Source: Clostridia bacterium (lineage in GTDB: Bacteria > Bacillota > Clostridia > Lachnospirales > Lachnospiraceae). Taken from it: a stretch of DNA of 64,000 nucleotides. The DNA lies in contig CAJTAT010000008.1 in NCBI GenBank assembly GCA_910574475.1, positions 62,001 through 126,000 of the forward strand, in the 5' to 3' direction. The notes under the pieces were generated by a model, which did no database searches, was not told where the DNA came from, and worked only from the letters and a program-made list of their open reading frames with translations. Below are positions 18,689-27,734 of this stretch, one piece after another. A program made the position numbers and the translations under genes. Every line of letters begins with the position of its first letter. The first letter of the stretch is position 1.

Positions 18689-19675
18689 TTAAAAAAACTC
18701 TTTTGACAATTCGTCAATACATTCTGTGACACATTCATACACTCCTGGATAAGTACTATCTGGACCGCCCATAGTAGTGCTGGGAATAAAATATTTTGTA
18801 CCACAGCCTTCCACAATCGAGCGAGTATATTTCATGCAGTTTTCTTTTGTCCAGTCTGCAATATCTACCAAACCATTGTCAATACCCCCTTGGAAGGAAA
18901 TCTGTCCTCCATATTTTTTCACCAGTGTAGGCAAATCATTTGTAGTGATAGGTCCTTGCCAGATATCAATGCCAATCGCAATCATAAATGGTACCAGATT
19001 GGCGGCATAGGAATCACTGTGATGTACAATCAGCTTCACGCCATTATCTTTCCAGTAACCATACAATTTCTTATATGCTGGTACAAGAAACTCTTCAAAC
19101 ATCTCTGGGGACAGGAAGGAAGATAGCTGGCTGCCCCAATCATCATGTTGGAACAAAGCATCTGGATGATAATGTTCGATGATTCCCTTTGCACATTCTA
19201 ATTGCCAGTCTGTAATATAAGAAATGAGTTCGTGCATCTCGTCCGGGTTCTCATAGAAGGCTATCATACACTCTTCCATTCCCATTAAATAATGCAGCTT
19301 TTCAAAGATACCAGGAGCCACAAAGGGAGCGAGAAAATACTCTTCTCTGTCAACGGCGTCGGCCTCCTCCACAAAAGGAGCCCAGTCTTCTTCTGGGTAT
19401 TCTGTCTTTGGCGCATGAACATACTCTCTCCAATGTTCAATATCTTTGATCACTACCTTCTCAGGGGTCGTATTGGGGAAGGGACCTGGCACATAATCAG
19501 GAAACTCAATGGTAACCCCCCAGGAATTTACTACACTTGTCCCCCGGGGGCAGCCAAAAGATGAATTCTGCCGTACCGGATCGGAAACCGTCTTTATATA
19601 GTCATATTGATTTACGAAATGCTCTGGATTTCCTCCATGAATTGTTTCTAATAAATTCTGTTTTCTTGTTAACAT
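18689..19675 (-). CDS. Uroporphyrinogen decarboxylase (URO-D) family protein
   Basis: 328 residues of the URO-D fold, which includes haem-pathway decarboxylases and, in anaerobes, cobalamin-dependent methyltransferases (MtaA, O-demethylase components). Visible blocks are LFQHDDWGSQ, VKLIVHHSDSYAANLVP, and FQGGIDNGLVD followed by the C-terminal FIPSTTMGGP. His and Asp in the first blocks fit metal-binding methyltransferases better than HemE. It is the last gene of a cluster with a transporter, an iron-sulfur flavoenzyme, RidA and a PLP lyase, and no other haem genes are near, so a catabolic role is more likely than haem synthesis. No corrinoid protein is adjacent. Confidence 0.85.
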   Translation of the reverse strand: MLTRKQNLLETIHGGNPEHFVNQYDYIKTVSDPVRQNSSFGCPRGTSVVNSWGVTIEFPDYVPGPFPNTTPEKVVIKDIEHWREYVHAPKTEYPEEDWAPFVEEADAVDREEYFLAPFVAPGIFEKLHYLMGMEECMIAFYENPDEMHELISYITDWQLECAKGIIEHYHPDALFQHDDWGSQLSSFLSPEMFEEFLVPAYKKLYGYWKDNGVKLIVHHSDSYAANLVPFMIAIGIDIWQGPITTNDLPTLVKKYGGQISFQGGIDNGLVDIADWTKENCMKYTRSIVEGCGTKYFIPSTTMGGPDSTYPGVYECVTECIDELSKEFF

Positions 19676-19679
19676 CGCT

Positions 19680-20804
19680 CTATTCCTTTCCAGTTTCTAC
19701 AGGAAGTTCATCCTTCTTCATATTTTTCTGTCTTACCAACTTGGTAAATAACAGGCATGCGATAAAGACTACGCCTGCATAAGAGCTGACCAGGTTGACA
19801 AATTTCATCAGTACACCAAATGGTCCAAGGAAGGTAAAGAGATAAGCGCCTACAACCAGAAGTGCACACAGAGGTTTATACCATTTACTTGTCTCTGGAC
19901 AAATATTTATTACTACCTGCCAGGCCATACCAGCAGCTGTAGTGTATACCGCCAATTCAAGAATCAGGCTGTAAATCTTTCCAAACACACTTCCCAGAGC
20001 GCCGCCAAGTGTTACCACCGGCACAGAGCTTCCTGCAATCACAGATGCGTTGAGAATAAAGGCCAAAATAAGTAAAATCTTAAATACAAATAAGGAACCC
20101 TCTCCTGATACATTACCCATCAATAATTCTTTTTTGCTTGTTCCTTCTCTGGCTGCTACTGTAGCCAAGTAACCTGTAGTCATAACAATTACAAGACCAA
20201 ACTCAAGAAATCCTGCCATAAAGGGGTTTCCTGTAATACGAATATCTTTTGCCGACTCAATTAGAATTGCACTTCCTGATGTCAAGCTGTCACTGTGGAA
20301 AATGAGTGAATATACACAGATGATCAGCATAACCACAAGAATAACAGGAGCGATATTTCCAATGATGTCAATGAGCCTTTTCGCCCCCAATATGACTGTG
20401 ACGATAACAGCCACCAGCATAATTACAGTTCCCACAGCAATGGGAATTCCAAAGCTCTCATTGAATGTCGTAGCGGCGCCAGAGAACATCGTTCCTGTAA
20501 ACAGGAATAACATTAGTACTGTGAACCAGCGAAAAGCTGTGCCCAGCCAGGTCCCGCAATAATGCTTGAACAGCGTATCCATATCGTGTAATCTATATAC
20601 TCCACAGTCTTTGGACACAAGATAGATTAGAGTAATAGTCAGGACACAGGAAATCAACTGGCTTAAAATGCCCTGAATTCCCAGTGCGCCGTGATATTGT
20701 AGCAAGGCAATACCTGTGCCAAAGGAAGCGCCTACTCCGTAAGAGATGTATGCTCCTCCTAGTATAATAATTTCTCTCCATCTCACTTTGTTTTCGTTAC
20801 CCAT
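19680..20804 (-). CDS. YkvI-like membrane transporter
   Basis: 374 residues with about ten hydrophobic segments. The opening GGAYISYGVGASFGTGIA, with an unwound Gly-rich first span, is characteristic of the uncharacterised YkvI family, a branch of the LeuT-fold amino acid transporter superfamily. The start at 20804 (MGNENKV) follows GGAGGG; the longer frame from 20843 has no such site. It is separated from the UroD-like gene by 4 bp, so they are co-expressed. It probably imports the substrate of the cluster; the compound is unknown. Confidence 0.82.
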   Translation of the reverse strand: MGNENKVRWREIIILGGAYISYGVGASFGTGIALLQYHGALGIQGILSQLISCVLTITLIYLVSKDCGVYRLHDMDTLFKHYCGTWLGTAFRWFTVLMLFLFTGTMFSGAATTFNESFGIPIAVGTVIMLVAVIVTVILGAKRLIDIIGNIAPVILVVMLIICVYSLIFHSDSLTSGSAILIESAKDIRITGNPFMAGFLEFGLVIVMTTGYLATVAAREGTSKKELLMGNVSGEGSLFVFKILLILAFILNASVIAGSSVPVVTLGGALGSVFGKIYSLILELAVYTTAAGMAWQVVINICPETSKWYKPLCALLVVGAYLFTFLGPFGVLMKFVNLVSSYAGVVFIACLLFTKLVRQKNMKKDELPVETGKE

Positions 20805-20848
20805 AATCTTCCCTCCTATTTTAAAGTCGCTGCGCGACGGCACTGAAG

Positions 20849-20941
20849 GGTAAAGTCACTTCGGCGCACACCTGCTGAGAGAAACTTTTATTCGAAAATG
20901 ATCTCATGAAAGTTCCTCTCGTGCGCCTTTGCGGCTTTACC
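20849..20941 (-). repeat. Long imperfect inverted repeat between flavoenzyme and transporter genes
   Basis: GGTAAAG, GGCGCAC, GAGAG and AACTTT on the left (20849-20887) are matched in reverse order by AAAGTT, CTCTC, GTGCGCC and CTTTACC on the right (20909-20941). This forms a stem of about 35 bp with small internal loops. It lies between genes read in the same direction and has no T-run, so it is not a simple terminator. It may be an mRNA-stabilising or processing hairpin, or a small dispersed repeat. Confidence 0.65.
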
Positions 20942-21015
20942 ATCCAGCAGAAAATTTCCTCAAAATTACTTGACATTTCTTAGCTGGACTATTATAAGTT
21001 CCGCTTCGGCCCTCT

Positions 21016-23001
21016 CTAGATGTCCAGTGCTGTGTTGTAGCCCATCTCTACGGCTGTACGGATCAGGCCCGGTGAATAGCAGTCTCCAATCCATGAAAAG
21101 TCGCTTACGGTCTCACGGAGTGCGTCTACAAGCTCTTCCTTAGGCTTCATGCCGCCGGCGGAGATAATTGTATCTGCTTTGAGCTCATACCGAGTACCAT
21201 CTTTGGATTCACAGACCACCACGCCGTCTTTTACTTCCACACATTTTGTATTCAGTCTGATATCTACATGGTTCTTGTTGGCATGGAACCAGAGAGCGTC
21301 TATCTGCATAGCGCCTGTTCCCGGGTATGGAGTATTGGGACCGGAAGCGATGGCGTCACACATTTCTACTACGATTACTTTCTTGCCTGTCTGGGCAAGG
21401 CCGATGGCGCACTCCACACCTGCAAATCCGCCACCGATGACTACTACATTTTCTCCTGTCTCAGGCATCTTCTGGCGGTAGAAATCCACAATGTTCACAG
21501 CATTTTCGATTCCTGGGACCGGGGCATTGATAGGATAAGCCCCCACTGCCGCAATCAGCTTGTCTGGATTGATCTGAGCCACCAGCTCTGGAGTCACCTC
21601 TGTACTGAGTCTTACATCGATATTGCTCTTTCCAATCTGGCGTTCCAGCCATTCCCGGTACATTTTGATCCGGATCTTAAAGGGTTCGATCTCTATTACC
21701 GGAAGAAGACCTCCCAGATGATCTTCTTTTTCACAGAGGATCACTTCATGTCCCTGCTCAGCTGCTGTCAGCGCGCACTCCATTCCTGCGGGACCGCCGC
21801 CTGCAATCAGGACTTTCTTTTTCTTTGTCCCAGAGGGAAGCTGGAACCGGAAATCGCTGTCGCGTCCCACCTGGGGATTGACAGAGCAATGCATGGGCAG
21901 ATCGTAGTATCCGCCTGTCAGGCAGGAAATGCAGCGCAGGCAGGGACGAATGTCTTCACATCTTCCCTCCATAGCCTTTCTGGGCAGATCCGGATCAGCC
22001 ACCAGTGCCCTGGCACAGACTACATAGTCCAGCTTACCCTCTGCAATCCACTCTTCCATCTTTCTGGGATCCGTGACAGAACCCACAGTACCTACTGGAA
22101 TATGGAGATGCTTTTTAATCTCAGAGGCAGCCTCCAGATTCTTTCCCTCTGGCAGATCGAACCAGCTTGGATGAGAAAAATTCGTAGTCTCAGGATAGTG
22201 TAAAGAGCCTGCAGTGATATGAATCATATCTACACCGTGTTTCTCAAGAAGCTTACAAAACTCAATACTCTCATTTAACTGATATCCTTCTGTCAATCCC
22301 TCCATCCAGGATACACGTGCCTCAATGACAAAATTATTTCCACAGTATTTGCGAATACGGTCAATAATCATAGTTGCCAGGCGAGCGCGGTTTTCAAAGC
22401 TGCCACCAAATTCATCCGTTCTCTTGTTGAGAACCGGGGATAGGAACTGTGCGATCAGCCAACCATGTCCTGCATGAACCAGTACAGATTGAAAACCGCA
22501 GTGCTTTGCCCGCAGGGCTGCTTTTCCGTAAGCCTCCACTACTTCTTCTATCACTTCCGAGGGCATGGCCGTAATCTTATGTACACGCTTCCCTTTTCCG
22601 TCTCCCTGGTCAAAAGTATCCACACAATCACTGGGGCCGTAGTTGATCCGGTCGTCGTCATGGAAATGCATGCCTGCGTGGTTCAACTCCTGACAGGCGA
22701 TGGCACCGTGAGCACGAACTCTCGTAGCTAATGTGTAGAGTCCTGGCTCGGCCCGATCTTCCCAGAGATGAAGCTTCTTACTCCACTCTACCGTCCCTGT
22801 CTCATGGACAATTCCTTCTCCCAGTGTGATGGATGCTGCTCCGCCTTTTGCTCTTCTCTCCAGATAATCGAAGGTATGATAATCTACATAATTGTGATCA
22901 GATAATTCCTTCAATGCTGTGGGAGCCATGAAAATCCTGTTTCGATAAGTAACATTTTTCACCTTCATTGGGCGAAATAGGTTTGGAAAATACTGATTCA
23001 T
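21016..23001 (-). CDS. Enoate reductase-type NADH:flavin oxidoreductase
   Basis: 661 residues, three-part layout of the 2,4-dienoyl-CoA reductase/BaiCD family. An N-terminal FMN barrel (1-340, Old Yellow Enzyme fold, with HAGHGWLIAQFLSP) is followed by four cysteines for a [4Fe-4S] cluster (CLRCISC...HC, near 345-365), an FAD-binding domain (LIAGGGPAGMECAL) and an NADH-binding domain (VVIGGGFAGVECAI). Members reduce activated C=C bonds or demethylate amines. It sits in the PatB/RidA cluster, so the substrate may be an unsaturated product of that pathway. AAAGGAG precedes the ATG. Confidence 0.93.
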   Translation of the reverse strand: MNQYFPNLFRPMKVKNVTYRNRIFMAPTALKELSDHNYVDYHTFDYLERRAKGGAASITLGEGIVHETGTVEWSKKLHLWEDRAEPGLYTLATRVRAHGAIACQELNHAGMHFHDDDRINYGPSDCVDTFDQGDGKGKRVHKITAMPSEVIEEVVEAYGKAALRAKHCGFQSVLVHAGHGWLIAQFLSPVLNKRTDEFGGSFENRARLATMIIDRIRKYCGNNFVIEARVSWMEGLTEGYQLNESIEFCKLLEKHGVDMIHITAGSLHYPETTNFSHPSWFDLPEGKNLEAASEIKKHLHIPVGTVGSVTDPRKMEEWIAEGKLDYVVCARALVADPDLPRKAMEGRCEDIRPCLRCISCLTGGYYDLPMHCSVNPQVGRDSDFRFQLPSGTKKKKVLIAGGGPAGMECALTAAEQGHEVILCEKEDHLGGLLPVIEIEPFKIRIKMYREWLERQIGKSNIDVRLSTEVTPELVAQINPDKLIAAVGAYPINAPVPGIENAVNIVDFYRQKMPETGENVVVIGGGFAGVECAIGLAQTGKKVIVVEMCDAIASGPNTPYPGTGAMQIDALWFHANKNHVDIRLNTKCVEVKDGVVVCESKDGTRYELKADTIISAGGMKPKEELVDALRETVSDFSWIGDCYSPGLIRTAVEMGYNTALDI

Positions 23002-23113
23002 TTTTCTTTCTCCTTTCCCGTAAGTTTCCTCTTTTATCTTAATTAGTTAAACTATTTTATTATTAAAATACTTAACTTTTTGACCTAAATATCCTATTCT
23101 TATAATCCTTCTG

Positions 23114-23488
23114 TTAGTTCTGTACAGCTATGGCCTCCACTTCACAGAGGACTCCTTTTGGTAAGGTCTTTACTGCAACACAGGAGCGAGCAGGTTTATT
23201 TATAAAGTATTTTGCATAAACGGAATTAAATTCTGCAAAATCTCCCATATCTGCCAGAAAACAAGTGGTCTTAATCACATTTTCAAAACCGGCCCCTGCT
23301 TCTATAAGTACTGCTTCCATATTCTTCATCGCCTGCTCCGCCTGAGCTGCGATATTATTTCCCACTACATCCCCTGTCTTAGGATCACAGGGAATCTGAC
23401 CTGAGGTATAGACGATTCCATTCTGTGTGATAGCCTGGCTGTAAGGACCAATTGCAGCGGGGGCTTTGTCTGTGTATACTATCTTCAT
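23114..23488 (-). CDS. RidA family enamine/imine deaminase
   Basis: 124 residues with the family blocks AIGPYSQAI, YTSGQIP and RSCVAVKTLPKGVLCEVEAIA, including the Arg that binds the substrate carboxylate. RidA hydrolyses reactive 2-aminoacrylate and related imines made by PLP enzymes into ketoacids and ammonia. It is encoded between a PLP lyase and a flavoenzyme in the same direction, which fits removal of the aminoacrylate that a cysteine-conjugate beta-lyase releases. AAGGAGAG precedes the ATG. Confidence 0.94.
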   Translation of the reverse strand: MKIVYTDKAPAAIGPYSQAITQNGIVYTSGQIPCDPKTGDVVGNNIAAQAEQAMKNMEAVLIEAGAGFENVIKTTCFLADMGDFAEFNSVYAKYFINKPARSCVAVKTLPKGVLCEVEAIAVQN

Positions 23489-23542
23489 CTTTTCTCTCCT
23501 TCCTGATAAATTTACATCAAATCTTATAGGGTTCGTATTTTG

Positions 23543-24727
23543 TTAGAAGCCATGGGCCACATATACTTCTTCAATCTGTTTGATACACTGATGTATGGTC
23601 GCTCTGTTGCAGCCAATATTCATCCGCACATAACCTGTGATTTCTTCCCCAAACAGATGTCCCATCTCTATACCAACTCCTGCCTCATTTACAAAGAAAT
23701 GATAGAGTTCTTCGTCGCTCAAGCCCAGTTCCCGACAATCCAGCCACATTAAGTAAGTCGCCTCTGGTTTCTGGACATGAATCTTTGGAGCTTTCTCTTT
23801 CAGACCCTGATCTAGCACCTGATAATTTTCCCACATATAATCCAAAACCTGCTCCAAATACTCCACGCAACCAGGCTCCCCATATGCAGCCTTTAATCCC
23901 ACTGCCCCAAAAATGGAGGGAATACAGTCAAAACCAAGGGCTGACAGGAACTTTTCTTTAAGCTCTTCATTTTCACAGATAATGGCTGACATCTGAAGGC
24001 CTGCAATATTAAAAGTCTTGGATGGCGCTGTAGCTGTAATGGTAATATTGCTGATTTCACTGCTCAAGGATGCAATGGGAATATGTCTATATCCTTTGAA
24101 TACCAAGTCTTCATGAATCTCATCCGCCATAATAAGTACGTGATGTTTCAGGCAAATCTCCCCGATTTTCAAAAGCTCCTCTTTCTCAAACACACGACAA
24201 AGAGGATTATGTGGATTGCATAGAACTAATAATTTTGTATCCGGCATAGCTGCAAGCTTCTCCAGCTCGTCAAAATCAATCCCCCACCGTTTTCCATCAT
24301 ACTTCATATAATTTTTTCGAAGGACGCGGCTATTATTTACAACCGTTTTATGAAATGGATAGTATACAGGGCTCATAATAATAACGCCTTCTCCAGCTTC
24401 AGCAAAAGCGCGTACCGCCATACTCAGAGCAGGAACTACGCCATTCGTATATGTCACCCATGAAGGAGCGATCTCCCATCCGTGCCTGCTCTTTTGCCAG
24501 GCTGCCACTAATCTCTCGCTGTCCTCCGCCATTGTGCCATAGCCATAGATTGGATGTTCTGCGCGTTCACGAACTGCATTTACAATCTCAACGGGACATG
24601 GAAAATCCATATCTGCTACCCACATAGGAATTGCATCCGGCCGTTCTGGAAATTCAAACTTGTTATAGTCCCATTTATGACTGAACGTGTTCCTTCTGTC
24701 AGGTACTTTGTCAAAATTGTAATTCAT
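23543..24727 (-). CDS. MalY/PatB family PLP-dependent C-S lyase or aminotransferase
   Basis: 394 residues, fold type I PLP enzyme. Opening FDKVPDRRNTFSHKWD and MWVADMDFPCP are the MalY/PatB signature; the PLP lysine is in ATAPSKTFNIAGLQ near residue 233, and the Asp that pairs with the pyridine nitrogen is in MADEIHEDLV. Members cleave cystathionine or S-substituted cysteines to thiol, pyruvate and ammonia. It is the first gene of the cluster, with a consensus promoter and a palindrome at the -10 box. Substrate not known. Confidence 0.92.
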   Translation of the reverse strand: MNYNFDKVPDRRNTFSHKWDYNKFEFPERPDAIPMWVADMDFPCPVEIVNAVRERAEHPIYGYGTMAEDSERLVAAWQKSRHGWEIAPSWVTYTNGVVPALSMAVRAFAEAGEGVIIMSPVYYPFHKTVVNNSRVLRKNYMKYDGKRWGIDFDELEKLAAMPDTKLLVLCNPHNPLCRVFEKEELLKIGEICLKHHVLIMADEIHEDLVFKGYRHIPIASLSSEISNITITATAPSKTFNIAGLQMSAIICENEELKEKFLSALGFDCIPSIFGAVGLKAAYGEPGCVEYLEQVLDYMWENYQVLDQGLKEKAPKIHVQKPEATYLMWLDCRELGLSDEELYHFFVNEAGVGIEMGHLFGEEITGYVRMNIGCNRATIHQCIKQIEEVYVAHGF

Positions 24728-24761
24728 AAGCTCTCCCCTCCTTTTGTTTATATATTAAATT

Positions 24762-24803
24762 ATTTAGTATCTAAATTATATAAATAAAATAATATTTTGT
24801 CAA
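24762..24803 (-). promoter_or_regulatory. Promoter and MarR-type operator of the PatB cluster
   Basis: On the minus strand TTGACA (24803-24798), a 17 bp spacer and TATAAT (24780-24775) form a perfect sigma-A promoter. The palindrome ATTTAG-ATA-CTAAAT (24776-24762) overlaps the end of the -10 box, placing it where a repressor would block transcription. The MarR gene next upstream is the obvious candidate to bind it. Confidence 0.82.
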
Positions 24804-24866
24804 TATTATTTTGCATTTTTTACAAATCCAATAGGGACAATTTTTCCACATTTACAGTGTGATGCG

Positions 24867-24906
24867 AAAGTTACGACAGCAGCTTATTTCCATATGCGCT
24901 CCTGGA
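24867..24906. repeat. Small dispersed repeat copy A
   Basis: The stretch GTTACGACAGCAGCTTATTT and the following CCATATGCGCTCCTGG match, at about 28 of 36 positions, the sequence at 47408-47443 (copy B). Both are intergenic. They could be remnants of a REP-like element. Confidence 0.4.
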
Positions 24907-24907
24907 C

Positions 24908-24942
24908 ATAAAATAAGCGTATCACTCCTTCCAATGATACGC
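24908..24942 (-). terminator. Terminator after MarR gene
   Basis: On the minus strand GCGTATCA (24942-24935) pairs with TGATACGC (24924-24917), 10-base loop, followed by TTATTTTA. It lies 24 bp after the MarR stop codon. Confidence 0.8.
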
Positions 24943-24965
24943 TCGCCTATATTCTTATGAATAAA

Positions 24966-25463
24966 TTAATCTAAATCAATCACTTTAGAATAAATTTCCA
25001 GGTTGTCCTCCACATCCTGTTTAAAAGCCTCGTTCAATTTTTCCTGTACTCTTATATAAGTCTCCAATTCTTCAGTCGTAAAATCATTCAGATAGGAACA
25101 ACTCCGCTTTAGACAATTCCGCTCAAACTTCGTATGTAGATTATAGATCTCCCATCCTCTCTCTGTCAGAATCAGATTATATTCTCTAAGATTTTTTTCA
25201 TTTCTAATCTGCTCCACCAAGCCTTTCCTTCTCAGCTTGTGAACCATCTGTGAACAGGCGCTCTTTGTCCTCTTAAATTTCACTGCCAACTCCGTTACTG
25301 TAATGTCAGTAAATTGTCCAATCGCTTTCAACAGATGCATCTCTGACTGATACAGAACTTCATCACCATACTGGTGCGGCACAGAATCATATTCAAATGC
25401 AGAATCATATCCTATATCAAAAGTCTGGACTACCTTCATAAACAAGTCAAATCTCTGATCCAT
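24966..25463 (-). CDS. MarR family transcriptional regulator
   Basis: 165 residues with a winged helix-turn-helix: FTDITVTELAVKFKRTKSACSQMVHKLRRKGLVEQ, wing NEKNLREYNLILTERG. MarR proteins bind palindromes as dimers and release DNA on binding small aromatic or sulfur compounds. It lies directly upstream of the PatB-RidA-flavoenzyme-transporter-UroD operon, separated by its own terminator, and a palindrome overlaps the operon promoter. It therefore probably controls that operon. AAGGAG precedes the ATG. Confidence 0.9.
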   Translation of the reverse strand: MDQRFDLFMKVVQTFDIGYDSAFEYDSVPHQYGDEVLYQSEMHLLKAIGQFTDITVTELAVKFKRTKSACSQMVHKLRRKGLVEQIRNEKNLREYNLILTERGWEIYNLHTKFERNCLKRSCSYLNDFTTEELETYIRVQEKLNEAFKQDVEDNLEIYSKVIDLD

Positions 25464-25573
25464 CCTTTTGTATTCTCCTTACTCTCTTTTTCCTTTACTA
25501 ATAGATATATTTTAACATATTTTGCCTAAATATCAACCTTTCTTATTGTTTGATTTATTTTTGTCTTCCCCAT

Positions 25574-26407
25574 TTAACGATTCTTTTTATGCCTGAAATA
25601 TACTCCTATGCCAAAGCAAGGTATCAACAACAAGAGAAGTAAAATATCATGAAATAAGGTGAAAGGCCTGTAGGACGCTTCTTTGACAAAGCTTTCCACA
25701 ATACGACGAATGATATATTCTTCTCCAATGACGATACAGCAGATAACGCTGATGGCAAAATATTTTCTATCCTTCCATTTACAAGCTATTCCATAAGCAC
25801 ACCATACTCCTACTACTACCGCAACAGCAATACATATCCCCATAGTATGGATAAGCGAAACTTTAAGAAGCCTGCTGAGGATTTCTAAATAGAGAAAAAT
25901 CAGGATGCTTCCCAAGATAAGCCCTTTTCGGATTTTATGCTCTTTTACCCTTAAAAACGGTAACAACAAAATCCAGGCAGCAGCCAGGGAAACTATTACA
26001 ATCAGAGACCAGGTAAGTTCTTTTGAGATGGCATAATCGCAGATAAGGCAAACCATACATGCGATTAAAAAGAGTAGAGATATCCCCCAAAAAAGGATCC
26101 TTTGCAATTTTTCCGTCCGTTGGAAATTAGTTTCATGAGAATACTCCAAAGCTTTGTTCACCAAATCATCCGTTTTTTCCTCTGTGAGATCTGTGTCTTT
26201 TTCTCCATTCAACAACTCTCCTGTGGACACTCCCAGTATGTGTGCCAGCGGAATCAGCAGAGCAATATCCGGGCTGCTGGCAGCTCGCTCCCATTTTGAG
26301 ACAGCTTTATCCGTCACCCCTAGCTGCTCTGCCAGTTCCTTTTGGGTCAATCCATTAACTTTTCGCATTTCTGCAATGAATTTTCCCATTTTTTCATTTC
26401 TATTCAT
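25574..26407 (-). CDS. XRE-type HTH regulator with C-terminal membrane domain
   Basis: 277 residues: Cro/C1-type helix-turn-helix at 7-60 (LTQKELAEQLGVTDKAVSKWERAASSPD gives the two helices), a linker, then about five membrane spans at residues 90-270. Proteins of this layout occur widely in Firmicutes as stress- or bacteriocin-linked regulators. The start at 26407 is chosen because GGAG lies 7 bases upstream; the longer frame would need a GTG at 26419. Its targets are not evident from the neighbours. Confidence 0.85.
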   Translation of the reverse strand: MNRNEKMGKFIAEMRKVNGLTQKELAEQLGVTDKAVSKWERAASSPDIALLIPLAHILGVSTGELLNGEKDTDLTEEKTDDLVNKALEYSHETNFQRTEKLQRILFWGISLLFLIACMVCLICDYAISKELTWSLIVIVSLAAAWILLLPFLRVKEHKIRKGLILGSILIFLYLEILSRLLKVSLIHTMGICIAVAVVVGVWCAYGIACKWKDRKYFAISVICCIVIGEEYIIRRIVESFVKEASYRPFTLFHDILLLLLLIPCFGIGVYFRHKKNR

Positions 26408-26585
26408 GTCACTCTCCACAAGTCTTTTCCTTTCTTTATTCCAAGCTACTCTCAGTGGCCCAAAGGATACGAAGGGTAGTTATGCAGGTTACACTCATCA
26501 GTATAAAATATTTATCAAATCACGGCAACCGACTTGTAGTTAAGTGTGGGGTCTACCATTGGTTTACTGTATTATAACTCAAAAA

Positions 26586-27425
26586 TCACACAATCATTCT
26601 TTCTCCTCCACCTAATTTAGAGGTACAAGCAGTTACACATTGATGCCACTTTAACAGACATTCCCCTATTCCCGAAAGTATAGGACTGTCACTGAAACTA
26701 TCAGAAATTACCAACATCATATCCACAAAGTCAGCGTATTTATGTAAGGGATTGTTTGGGTCCAACAAATCCAGAATCTCTCTCTCCATTGCCACTCCCA
26801 AAATGCTGTCCTCAAAAGGTATCATTGTAAATCTTTCATCAAGAGAATCTTTATCTGTGAAATAAGATACTGTCCTCCACCCTTCCTCTGTATACATATG
26901 AACAGGTACACAATTCACAAATGCATCCTTGTTCTCACACGCCAAAGACAAATCTCCCTCTATAAATAACCGTCGATCCTTCATGGTTAAGTGGTAGTCC
27001 AAATATTTCTTGTATTCCTGGCGGTTTAACAAAACTCCTCTGACATTCTGAAAAGGGCAGCCCATACCAGTTCTTTTATCCTCACTCCAAACCTTTTTTC
27101 CATACACCATAAGTAAATTCGGTTCATGCCAACAGTATTCCAGAGATGCCCCCTGGTATCTGGCATCATATTCCATCAAAACTGTCAGAATCAAATGATA
27201 AATGTCTTCTTCATCCCGTGGATCTATTTTCGCATATTTTTGATTATACCAGCTCTCATAATAAAAGTCTTCTCCATAACAACCAGCCAAATCTTTACCT
27301 AATTTTTTCATGGCCTGATCTCCTGCACATTGCACCTGATACTGGCCTTTCAATTCCAAATATCGTAAATAAAGATTTGCTATAAATTCCTCCTCCTGTA
27401 CATAACAATTTATTTCCTTATTCAT
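26586..27425 (-). CDS. Hypothetical protein, Lachnospiraceae type
   Basis: 279 residues, soluble, no signal peptide; I do not recognise the family. The start at 27425 (MNKEINCYV) follows AGGAG at a good distance; upstream codons extend the frame but have no ribosome site. The sequence is rich in Tyr, Glu and Asp, and contains Trp-rich stretches (EYCWHEPNLLMVYGKKVWSE) and several Cys. It is flanked by an XRE membrane regulator and an NlpC hydrolase that are separately terminated, so no functional link can be claimed. Confidence 0.75.
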   Translation of the reverse strand: MNKEINCYVQEEEFIANLYLRYLELKGQYQVQCAGDQAMKKLGKDLAGCYGEDFYYESWYNQKYAKIDPRDEEDIYHLILTVLMEYDARYQGASLEYCWHEPNLLMVYGKKVWSEDKRTGMGCPFQNVRGVLLNRQEYKKYLDYHLTMKDRRLFIEGDLSLACENKDAFVNCVPVHMYTEEGWRTVSYFTDKDSLDERFTMIPFEDSILGVAMEREILDLLDPNNPLHKYADFVDMMLVISDSFSDSPILSGIGECLLKWHQCVTACTSKLGGGERMIV

Positions 27426-27656
27426 CCCACTAACTCCTTTCCTCGGCTTGCTGTCATGGGCGAAACTTTGTAGTAGACGAGGTATTTTAGGATATGACAA
27501 AAACAGTTGACATTCCCTCATACCAACTGTCAAAATTTCACTTTACAAAAATTTATCATATCTCAACAAACAAATCTCTACTGGAATATTATCATAGATT
27601 GGTAAGAACTGCAAATTTATTATCTATTGTTCCTCCTATTCTTACTTCTTTTAAGC

Positions 27657-27707
27657 AAAAAGACTGTGATAAAATAAGGTACGTGTCTTATTTTGTCACA
27701 GTCTTTT
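27657..27707. terminator. Bidirectional terminator
   Basis: GACTGTGATAAAATAAG (27662-27678) pairs with CTTATTTTGTCACAGTC (27687-27703), one mismatch, 8-base loop. T-runs follow on the plus strand (TTTTCGTT) and on the minus strand (TTTTTGC). It should end the NlpC gene transcript (minus). Confidence 0.88.
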
Positions 27708-27734
27708 CGTTATGGATATTTTATTCTTTCTTAC

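Noticed and set aside
18586-18816. 76-codon minus-strand frame
   Set aside because: Overlaps the end of the URO-D gene in another frame and its terminator.
21268-22203. 311-codon plus-strand frame
   Set aside because: Antisense to the flavoenzyme gene, low-quality composition.
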